Of a stretch of DNA of 7,884 bases, positions 1 through 5,982 are shown one piece after another (position 1 is the stretch's first letter; each line of letters begins with the position of its first letter). The notes under the pieces were generated by a model. That model was not told where the DNA came from, made no database searches, and saw only the letters and a program-made list of their open reading frames with translations. The DNA comes from Bacteroidales bacterium UBA3543 (lineage in GTDB: Bacteria; Bacteroidota; Bacteroidia; Bacteroidales; UBA932): assembly GCA_002376715.1 (NCBI GenBank), contig DFOK01000096.1, positions 1 to 7,884 of the forward strand, given 5' to 3'. The position numbers and the translations under genes were made by a program.

Positions 1-25
1 AGACAGATATTTTGGTTGGTTAGTG

Positions 26-1006
26 TTATTTATTAACTGCTGCACCGGATTCACCTGAAGCTGTAGCCCAGGCACGGTACATTATATGCGTGTTGAAATC
101 CATTACAATGTTTCCAAAGCGGTCAATGCAGATTACACCGCCGCCGGAGCCCTCCATCTTGTCTATTTTGTTCCAGATAACCTCGTGAACTGCATCTTTG
201 AGAGAAAGCCCTTTGTAATCCATCAGAGCATATATGTCATGAGCCACTGACCTGCGGATCCAAAGTTCACCGTGCCCTGTACTGGAAACGCCTACAAAGT
301 TATTATCAGCAATAGTAGAAGCACCGATGATAGGCACATCACCCACCCTACCCCATTTCTTTCCGGTCATACCGCCCGTTGAGGTAGCAGCGGCAATATT
401 GCCTTCGCGATCAAGAGCCACACAACCTACTGTGCCTAGAGGTGAGCCACTCTTTTTTTCTGCGAGAGCTCTTTCAAGTTCTATTTTACTGCTTTCAGTC
501 GAAAAATAGGAGTTGGGAACTATTTCAAGTCCCTGCTCGCGTGCAAAATAGGAAGCCCCCTCTCCGATAAGGAGCACATGAGGAGTCTTTTCCATCACCA
601 AACGGGCTGCTTTTATGGGATTTTTTACGTCGGTCAAACCGGCAACGGCACCTGCCGAGAGGTCACGGCCGTCCATTATTGAGGCGTCCAGTTCGTGACG
701 TCCGTCCGAAGTCATTACTGCACCTTTTCCGGCATTGAAGAGAGGACAATCCTCGAGATAGATAACAGTAGCTTCCACGGCATCCAGGGCACTTCCGCCC
801 GAGGCCAGGACAGTTTTGCCTTGCTCCAAGGCTTCATTTAGAAAAATGCAGTAAGATGCCTCATCCTCTGCAGACATTGCCTTAGAGCCACCTGCACCTC
901 CGTGAAGTACAATAGCCCATTCTTCAGGCTTTCTCTGCTCCTGCATATTACAGGAAATCAGAATTGATGTCGCTGCAAGCATCATCAAAAGGTATTTCGT
1001 TTTCAT
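26..1006 (-). CDS. Isoaspartyl peptidase / L-asparaginase (Ntn-hydrolase, IaaA type), predicted lipoprotein
   Basis: This is a 326-residue plant-type asparaginase precursor that should hydrolyse isoaspartyl dipeptides and L-asparagine after autocleavage into two subunits. The N-terminal HGGAG motif lies at 35-39. The expected nucleophile is Thr192 in GTVG, where autocleavage would occur. From memory of E. coli IaaA, substrate residues Arg207, Asp210, Thr230 and Gly231 align at a constant +13 offset with Arg220, Asp223, Thr243 and Gly244 here, so the active site looks intact. The start at 1006 is chosen because it gives a short Lys-containing, hydrophobic signal and a lipobox (L16-I17-S18-C19), predicting a lipidated envelope protein. 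The same frame is open to 1150, but that part overlaps pgi and would bury the signal peptide. The residues after Cys19 show no obvious Bacteroidota surface-export motif, so a periplasm-facing anchor is the simpler guess. It follows pgi by 16 nt with no terminator, so it is probably the last visible gene of the gpsA-pgi unit. Family assignment is secure; physiological substrate is inferred. Confidence 0.93.
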   Translation of the reverse strand: MKTKYLLMMLAATSILISCNMQEQRKPEEWAIVLHGGAGGSKAMSAEDEASYCIFLNEALEQGKTVLASGGSALDAVEATVIYLEDCPLFNAGKGAVMTSDGRHELDASIMDGRDLSAGAVAGLTDVKNPIKAARLVMEKTPHVLLIGEGASYFAREQGLEIVPNSYFSTESSKIELERALAEKKSGSPLGTVGCVALDREGNIAAATSTGGMTGKKWGRVGDVPIIGASTIADNNFVGVSSTGHGELWIRRSVAHDIYALMDYKGLSLKDAVHEVIWNKIDKMEGSGGGVICIDRFGNIVMDFNTHIMYRAWATASGESGAAVNK

Positions 1007-1022
1007 AATTATATAGAATGTG

Positions 1023-2354
1023 TCAAAGTCTCTTACGTAGCTCTTTACTCTGTCGTTCATACCCCGGTTTCCCCAGAAGAGCAAACATGTTTTTCTTGTA
1101 ATCCTCAACTCCCGGCTGGTCAAAAGGATTAACACCCAGTATATACGCACTTATGCCACAAGCTTTTTCAAAAAAGTAAAAGAGCTGGCCGAGGTTATAT
1201 TCGTCAAGCAAGTCTATAGATATTTCCATGGTAGGCACTCCACCGTCATTATGGGCAAACATTGTACCCTGCTGAGCCATCTTGTTGCAGAATTCCACAT
1301 TCTTTCCTGCGAGATAATTGAGTCCGTCCAGGTCCTGCTTATCGTAACCGATTTCCACTTTCCTCCGGATTGTACGCACATCAATGAATGTCTCAAAGAG
1401 AATGCGTTCTCCATCCTGGATATATTGTCCGAGGGAATGGAGATCCGTTGTGAAGTTTACCGATGCCGGAAATATGCCTTTGCCATCTTTGCCTTCACTC
1501 TCACCAAAGAGCTGTTTCCACCACTCACTAAGATAGTGAAGTTTTGGATTAAATCCTACAAGGAGTTCTATCTTTTTGCCATTATCATAGAGAATATTGC
1601 GCATAGCTGCATAGCGGATGGCGGGATTATCCTTTGTCGGTTCGCTACAGATCCGCTGCATATCCACGGCTCCCCTGACCATTTCTGTAATATCAAATCC
1701 GGCCAGTGCTATGGGCAGCAATCCCACTGCTGTCAATACTGAAAAGCGTCCCCCTATATTTTCTTCGATGACAAAAGTCTTGTAACCCTCCTGATTGGAG
1801 AGCAATCTCAGGGCTCCGCGTTCCTTGTCGGTAACCGCAATAATCCTTTTGCGAGCCTCCTTAATGCCATATGTCTCTTCAATGTATTTTTTGATCAAAC
1901 GGAACACCACGGCCGGCTCTGTAGTGGTACCTGACTTGGAAATCACAACACAGGCAACATTCTTTACCGACACCATATCCATTAGTTCGGCAATATACTC
2001 TTCAGAAAGATTGTGTCCCGCAAAAACAACTTTGGGACCTCGGGATGGACCCATCTGATGGAATGAATGCGAGAGCGCCTCAATAGCAGCCTTTGCACCA
2101 AGATATGAGCCGCCAATGCCAATGACAACTACCAGATCAATCTCCATTTCAATCCATTTGTCAACCACAGAAAGGTAGTCCTCAAGCATTTCCTGCGTGA
2201 TTTCCGAAGGAAGGCGGTTCCATCCTAGAAAATTACTTCCCGCACCGGTACCGGAATCAAGTATAGATAAAGCCTCGAGTGCTCTGGCAGTATAATCCTC
2301 AAACTGCTTTTCATTCACAAAGCTTGAACATCCTTTCAAATCTAGATTAATCAT
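1023..2354 (-). CDS. pgi: Glucose-6-phosphate isomerase
   Basis: This cytoplasmic enzyme interconverts glucose 6-phosphate and fructose 6-phosphate in glycolysis and gluconeogenesis. At 443 residues it is the short bacterial form (about 450, against about 550 for the E. coli/eukaryotic form) and looks complete. Visible motifs are VIGIGGSYLGAKAA (77-90), the sugar-phosphate loop SKSGTTTEP (139-147), signature 1 NIGGRFSVLTAVG (199-211), GESEGKDGKG (284-293), AHNDGGVP (367-374) and signature 2 NPFDQPGVEDYK (409-420). By analogy with characterised Pgi, expected catalytic residues are Arg203, Glu285, His368 and Lys420; all are present, though the His assignment in the short form is less certain. 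The ATG at 2354 gives a normal N-terminus with no extra upstream sequence. The gene lies 25 nt after gpsA and has no promoter of its own that I can see, so co-transcription is likely. GpsA draws dihydroxyacetone phosphate from the same glycolytic pool, a plausible reason for the pairing. Nothing odd was seen. Confidence 0.98.
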   Translation of the reverse strand: MINLDLKGCSSFVNEKQFEDYTARALEALSILDSGTGAGSNFLGWNRLPSEITQEMLEDYLSVVDKWIEMEIDLVVVIGIGGSYLGAKAAIEALSHSFHQMGPSRGPKVVFAGHNLSEEYIAELMDMVSVKNVACVVISKSGTTTEPAVVFRLIKKYIEETYGIKEARKRIIAVTDKERGALRLLSNQEGYKTFVIEENIGGRFSVLTAVGLLPIALAGFDITEMVRGAVDMQRICSEPTKDNPAIRYAAMRNILYDNGKKIELLVGFNPKLHYLSEWWKQLFGESEGKDGKGIFPASVNFTTDLHSLGQYIQDGERILFETFIDVRTIRRKVEIGYDKQDLDGLNYLAGKNVEFCNKMAQQGTMFAHNDGGVPTMEISIDLLDEYNLGQLFYFFEKACGISAYILGVNPFDQPGVEDYKKNMFALLGKPGYERQSKELRKRL

Positions 2355-2379
2355 TGCATCGTCACTTTTATATTGTTGT

Positions 2380-3396
2380 TTACTTGAGAATCGAGGCCAG
2401 ATGATTCACCACATAATGGGGGCTTTTCTCTTCGTAAAGAATCTGATACATCGCATTTACAATAGGAAGCTCGACATTGAGCCTGTTTGCAATCTCATAC
2501 ATGCATCTTGTGGCATAATAACCCTCCGCCACCATATTCATCTCAGTATGGGCCGAAACCACAGAATAGCCTTTGCCAATCATGCCTCCGAAGGTGCGGT
2601 TGCGGCTGAATTGCGAATAGCAGGTCACCAGGAGATCTCCAAGGTAGGCTGAACGTGATGGAATGCGGCTGGAATCGGGATGAGTCGAATTGAGGAAACG
2701 TACCATTTCATTATAGGCTCCTGTCACAAGCACAGATATAAAGTTATCTCCATAGCCCAGGGAATGGCAAAGACCTACAGCAACGGCATAGACATTCTTC
2801 ATTGCTGCAGAATACTCTACGCCATATATATCCGTGCTGCAGACAACTTTTACATAATGCGATGAGAAAGCCTCACTCACCTTACTGGAAACTTCGATAT
2901 GCTTACTTGCAAAAGTGAGATAGGAGAGTTTTTCCATAGCTACCTCTTCAGCATGCGTAGGGCCACTCAATACTACAATTCTGCTGAACGGTATGCCCAA
3001 TACTCTGTGAAAATACTCCGCAACCGTCAAATGATCGTTGGAAACGAATCCTTTGGTGGCTGAGATGAGGAGTTTATCCTTTAAAAGGTCATTGTCAAGC
3101 GGCTTGATCTGGGCAAGAAAATATGCAGAGGGGATACAAAAAATCACAGCATCGGAATTGTAAACAACCTCATTGATATCGTCGCTCATCTCCAGCATAC
3201 CTGTCTTCAATGCCGCAGAACGGAGATAGAAACGGTTTCGGCCAAATTCCTTTATAAAGTCGATATTATCGGAATTGCGTATATACCAGTTAACTCTATT
3301 TCCCGTATCAGACAACACCTTGACAAGCGCAGTTGCCCAACTGCCGCTACCGATGAGACCATACCTCAAATCTTTTCCTAACAAGTCATTATGCAT
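2380..3396 (-). CDS. gpsA: Glycerol-3-phosphate dehydrogenase [NAD(P)+]
   Basis: This cytoplasmic enzyme reduces dihydroxyacetone phosphate to sn-glycerol 3-phosphate, the backbone precursor of phospholipids. The 338-residue protein has a Rossmann nucleotide-binding loop GLIGSGSWATA (13-23), the catalytic-domain motif ATKGF (113-117, with Lys115), SGPTHAEEV (144-152), SAAMKNVYAVAVG (196-208, with the expected catalytic Lys200), and the substrate-binding stretch GDLLVTCYSQFSRNRTFG (253-270). Length and motif order match the family. The YSAAMKN form, in place of the proteobacterial GALKN, and the S-R-N-R-T-F-G environment agree with the Bacteroidales versions as I remember them. The ATG at 3396 fits because only about ten residues precede the Rossmann strand. 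It is the first gene after a Bacteroidota-type promoter in the 64-nt gap and is followed closely by pgi, so it probably leads the gpsA-pgi-asparaginase unit. Confidence 0.97.
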   Translation of the reverse strand: MHNDLLGKDLRYGLIGSGSWATALVKVLSDTGNRVNWYIRNSDNIDFIKEFGRNRFYLRSAALKTGMLEMSDDINEVVYNSDAVIFCIPSAYFLAQIKPLDNDLLKDKLLISATKGFVSNDHLTVAEYFHRVLGIPFSRIVVLSGPTHAEEVAMEKLSYLTFASKHIEVSSKVSEAFSSHYVKVVCSTDIYGVEYSAAMKNVYAVAVGLCHSLGYGDNFISVLVTGAYNEMVRFLNSTHPDSSRIPSRSAYLGDLLVTCYSQFSRNRTFGGMIGKGYSVVSAHTEMNMVAEGYYATRCMYEIANRLNVELPIVNAMYQILYEEKSPHYVVNHLASILK

Positions 3397-3402
3397 TGCA
3401 AA

Positions 3403-3408
3403 TCACAT
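3403..3408 (-). other. Minimal start-stop (ATGTGA) in the gpsA leader
   Basis: On the minus strand an ATG followed directly by TGA lies six bases upstream of the gpsA ATG, inside the predicted short 5' leader. Start-stop elements can hold initiating ribosomes, but a six-base match in AT-rich sequence is easily chance, and there is no Shine-Dalgarno sequence for it. It is recorded only because it lies between the predicted transcription start and the gpsA start. Confidence 0.2.
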
Positions 3409-3427
3409 TAAACCGTCACGTAATCTA

Positions 3428-3459
3428 CAAAGTTACAGTTATTTATTTAGAATATCAAT
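3428..3459 (-). promoter_or_regulatory. Bacteroidota-type promoter for gpsA-pgi-asparaginase
   Basis: Reading the minus strand, a perfect -7 element TAACTTTG (TAnnTTTG consensus) occupies 3428-3435, and ATTG at 3456-3459 is a 3-of-4 match to the TTTG -33 element. The spacer between them is 20 bases, within the usual range for the primary sigma factor of this phylum. Transcription should begin near 3420-3424, giving a leader of about 25-30 nt before the gpsA ATG at 3396. The element is the only one of this quality I found, and it falls in the only gap long enough to hold a promoter. No operator or riboswitch fold is apparent around it. Confidence 0.7.
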
Positions 3460-3460
3460 A

Positions 3461-4108
3461 TCAGCGCGAACCAAAAATAGTGCTTCCTATACGTACTATT
3501 GTGGCACCCTCCTCAACCGCTATGTGCCAATCCTGCGACATTCCCATAGAAAGAGTATCAAAGAGTGAAAATTCGGGTTTAAGCTTATCAAAAGCAGACT
3601 TCAGAGTGCGAAACTCTCCCCTTACCTGTTCCATATCATCCACAAACGAAGCCATTCCCATAAGGCCACGGATACGAACATTTTTATACCTGTCACGGAA
3701 GAGAGGAACCTGTTCCAGAGCCTCATCCACGGGAAAACCTTGTTTGGTATCCTCAATGGCTATATGTAGCTGTATAAGACAATCCACCAAGATGCCGGAA
3801 CGAGCAGCCTGGCGATCTATTCTCGCCAGAAGACGCTCCGAATCTACCGAATGGATAAGAGAAACATGAGGCAGGATCATTTTTATCTTATTGCTCTGCA
3901 GAGGACCAATAAAATGCCATTCAATATCCTTAGGAAGCATAGGTACCTTGGCAGCCATTTCCTGGGGACGGCTTTCCCCGAATGCACGCTGACCTGCAAC
4001 GTATGCCTCTAGAATCTCCGGAACAGAGTGTAGTTTTGAAACTGCCACCAACTTTACGGTAGGTGGCAATTTGCTCAAAATGCTCTCTATTCTTTCTCGT
4101 ATAGTCAT
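3461..4108 (-). CDS. YggS family pyridoxal phosphate-dependent / PLP homeostasis protein
   Basis: This 215-residue protein belongs to the YggS/PLPBP/PROSC family (COG0325): a single TIM-barrel fold related to alanine racemase that binds PLP without known enzymatic turnover and buffers cellular PLP and amino-acid metabolism. The PLP-binding lysine is expected at Lys25 in LVAVSKLHSVPE (20-31). Other family motifs are FGESRPQE (43-50, usually GENRVQE), WHFIGPLQSNK (64-74), and the C-terminal phosphate-binding region LSMGMSQDWHIAVEEG (186-201) followed by VRIGSTIFG (205-213). Length is slightly below the usual 220-230, but no core motif is missing. The start codon overlaps the yidC stop as ATGA (4105-4108), so it is probably translated by ribosomes finishing yidC. 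No functional link between PLP buffering and membrane insertion is evident; the coupling may simply reflect operon packing. The symbol yggS is the E. coli family name and is not assigned here as an ortholog name. Confidence 0.94.
   Translation of the reverse strand: MTIRERIESILSKLPPTVKLVAVSKLHSVPEILEAYVAGQRAFGESRPQEMAAKVPMLPKDIEWHFIGPLQSNKIKMILPHVSLIHSVDSERLLARIDRQAARSGILVDCLIQLHIAIEDTKQGFPVDEALEQVPLFRDRYKNVRIRGLMGMASFVDDMEQVRGEFRTLKSAFDKLKPEFSLFDTLSMGMSQDWHIAVEEGATIVRIGSTIFGSR
4105..4108 (-). promoter_or_regulatory. yidC stop / yggS-family start overlap (ATGA)
   Basis: The minus strand reads CGATGA: the yidC stop TGA (4105-4107) shares two bases with the downstream ATG (4106-4108). This four-base arrangement is a classic signal for termination-reinitiation coupling. 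There is no separate ribosome binding site beyond the purine-rich end of yidC. Confidence 0.85.
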
Positions 4109-5982
4109 CGTTTGCGCTTTTGCTGTTGTCTCATCTGCTCCTGCTGTATTCTGTAGGCCTCGTCGAGACGTTGTCTGAACTTGGACTTCTTCTGCGGCTC
4201 TTTGCTGCTGGCTCTTAGCTCAATCTGGGCACGGAGTTTTTTCTCGTCCACAAACCATTTTCTGATAATCAGAGTCTGGATTATAGTAATGAGGTTTGAG
4301 AGCATATAGTAATAACTCAATCCTGCGGAGAAGTTATTACAAATCAGCACCATGAAGATAGGCATAAACCATGTCTGCATAAACTTCATGCCCGGCATCT
4401 GCTGGTTATCCGCCATCTGACTCATAGTCAGCCTGGAGTAGAAGAACATCGACACACCCATTAGGAGCGCGAAAAGGGAGATGTGGTCGCCGTAGAGTGG
4501 AATATTGAATCCGAAATCGAGGATGGAGTCATAAGCGCTGAGGTCGTCAGCCCACAAGAAGCTCTGTTGTCTCAACTCGAAAGAAGCAGGGAAGAAACGG
4601 AACATCGCAAATAGAATCGGGAACTGCAACAACATCGGAAGACAACCTCCGAACATGCTCACACCGGCCTTTTTATAGAGGTCCATCGTGGCCTGTTGCT
4701 TTTTCATCGCATCTTCTTGCTTAGGATATCTCTCGTTGATCTGCTTGATTTCAGGCTGCAGAACCTTCATCTTTGCTGAAGATTTATAGGACTTCAAGGT
4801 CAGAGGAGAAATCACGATCTTGATCAAAATGGTCAGAATAAGAATAATCAAACCGTAGCTTGAGATATATTTACTTAGCCAGTTGAATACCGGAATTATG
4901 ACATAGCGGTTGATAGGCCCTATAAGTTTGCCCCCAAGTGGAATTATCTTCTCAAAACCCTCATCGTAACTCTTAAGTGTCGGATAGTGATTGGGGCCGA
5001 AATAGAACTTGAAAGGAAGGGAAAAATCTTTGCTTTGAGTATCCAGGTCAAGTACCATTTCTGCTGAAGAACGCATAAGGTCCCCCGTAGCAATCGCAAC
5101 ATCCTCCGTATAGAACTTGTTTTCCAGATTGCCGCCCACAAAGTTATTTTCAGCAACGAGTATGGCGGAGAAAAACTGCTGCTGGAAACCAAACCAACGT
5201 AGATTTGCCGAAAATGACTCTTTGGCAGAGTCTTTTCTCATACCGAAACTCTTGACATTGTTGGTGCCTGAAAAACGGTAAGCAATCGCAGAGTAATTCT
5301 TCTCATTTTTGTAGCCCTTTTCAAGATGTGGCATATCGGCATTCCAATGGAGACGTAGTTGATTTGTACGTCTGTCAAGTATGCCGTCCATATTCACAAA
5401 TCTGAGATTGTAGTCCACCATATAACTCTCTTCAGCGAGAGAATAAACTGCCTCAATGTAGGAGTTGGTGGAAAAATAGAGACGGAGTATTATATTACTT
5501 TCACTCTGTGAAACAAGGGAAAACGATAGATCACCGGTATTGATCCACTGATTGGTGTTGATCTCATACTCGAATGTGCTCTTTCCATCCCTGATCAATA
5601 TTAGAGCAGAGCTGTCATAAGTGTAATAATTCTTAATTTCAACTTCTGAGGGTTGTGCACCTCTGGAGGAAATGGTCAGCCTGATTTTGTCATTCTCGAG
5701 AGTATAATACTCAGCCTCCGCGACACTGGCAAAGTGTAGTAAGGAATCCTGATACAACGGCAGTTCCTGACCCGGGATATGCGCTTCTTCATCTGCTACT
5801 GCGTGATATGTGGTATCCAGACGGGCACTTTCAAGTGCGCGGGCTGCCGCAGTCGAATCTGCTACGTATCTCTCTTTCTGCTGCTTCTCATACTGTTTGG
5901 TATTGTACCAGCTGAAAAGTAACAATATTATGCCGATAAGGGCAAATCCTATGATTGTGCTTCTGTTTTCTCCTTTACTCAT
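4105..5982 (-). CDS. yidC: Membrane protein insertase YidC
   Basis: YidC (Oxa1/Alb3 superfamily) inserts and folds inner-membrane proteins, alone or with SecYEG. The 625-residue protein has an N-terminal transmembrane helix (about 9-25), a charged linker, and a large periplasmic beta-rich P1 domain (about 95-345). The insertase core follows: TM2 at about 376-395, a cytoplasmic loop with KSSAKMKVLQPEI (400-412), the GGCLPMLLQFPILFAMF segment (445-461, TM3), TM4 at about 501-518, and two C-terminal segments at about 535-575. A basic Gln/Lys/Arg-rich tail (580-625) suits ribosome contact. The hydrophilic-groove arginine of E. coli YidC (Arg366) aligns with Lys388, which keeps the charge. The start at 5982 is chosen because it gives MSKGENRS directly before the first helix and has purine-rich GAGAG upstream; the open frame to 6057 adds 25 Arg-rich residues lying wholly inside the DUF349 gene. 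The start overlaps the DUF349 stop by 8 nt, and the stop overlaps the yggS-family start. Confidence 0.97.
   Translation of the reverse strand: MSKGENRSTIIGFALIGIILLLFSWYNTKQYEKQQKERYVADSTAAARALESARLDTTYHAVADEEAHIPGQELPLYQDSLLHFASVAEAEYYTLENDKIRLTISSRGAQPSEVEIKNYYTYDSSALILIRDGKSTFEYEINTNQWINTGDLSFSLVSQSESNIILRLYFSTNSYIEAVYSLAEESYMVDYNLRFVNMDGILDRRTNQLRLHWNADMPHLEKGYKNEKNYSAIAYRFSGTNNVKSFGMRKDSAKESFSANLRWFGFQQQFFSAILVAENNFVGGNLENKFYTEDVAIATGDLMRSSAEMVLDLDTQSKDFSLPFKFYFGPNHYPTLKSYDEGFEKIIPLGGKLIGPINRYVIIPVFNWLSKYISSYGLIILILTILIKIVISPLTLKSYKSSAKMKVLQPEIKQINERYPKQEDAMKKQQATMDLYKKAGVSMFGGCLPMLLQFPILFAMFRFFPASFELRQQSFLWADDLSAYDSILDFGFNIPLYGDHISLFALLMGVSMFFYSRLTMSQMADNQQMPGMKFMQTWFMPIFMVLICNNFSAGLSYYYMLSNLITIIQTLIIRKWFVDEKKLRAQIELRASSKEPQKKSKFRQRLDEAYRIQQEQMRQQQKRKR
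5975..5982 (-). promoter_or_regulatory. DUF349 stop / yidC start overlap (ATGAGTAA)
   Basis: The yidC ATG (5980-5982) precedes the DUF349 stop TAA (5975-5977) in a different frame, giving an eight-base overlap. A purine-rich GAGAG immediately upstream could help initiation, though it sits very close to the ATG. The arrangement predicts coupled translation of the two genes and decides the yidC start against the longer open frame. Confidence 0.8.

Noticed and set aside
1024..1031. AGACTTTG on the minus strand as a -7 promoter element for the asparaginase
   Set aside because: It lacks the TA of TAnnTTTG, has no convincing -33 partner, and lies only about 18 bases from the start codon inside the end of pgi.
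1007..1150. N-terminal extension of the asparaginase reading frame (48 extra residues up to 1150)
   Set aside because: It lies almost wholly inside the 3' end of pgi in another frame, has no family similarity, and would put the lipoprotein signal peptide in the interior of the protein.
1251..1742. Plus-strand open frame of 163 codons opposite pgi
   Set aside because: It is an antisense shadow of a highly conserved gene, with no recognisable domain and no promoter. Other plus-strand frames (3396-3869, 7208-7681 and shorter ones) were rejected for the same reason.
3397..3460. Terminator after the yggS-family gene
   Set aside because: Only a weak 4-bp pairing (GTAA with TTAC) can be drawn, with no GC-rich stem and no following T-run. 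The sequence is better explained as a promoter.
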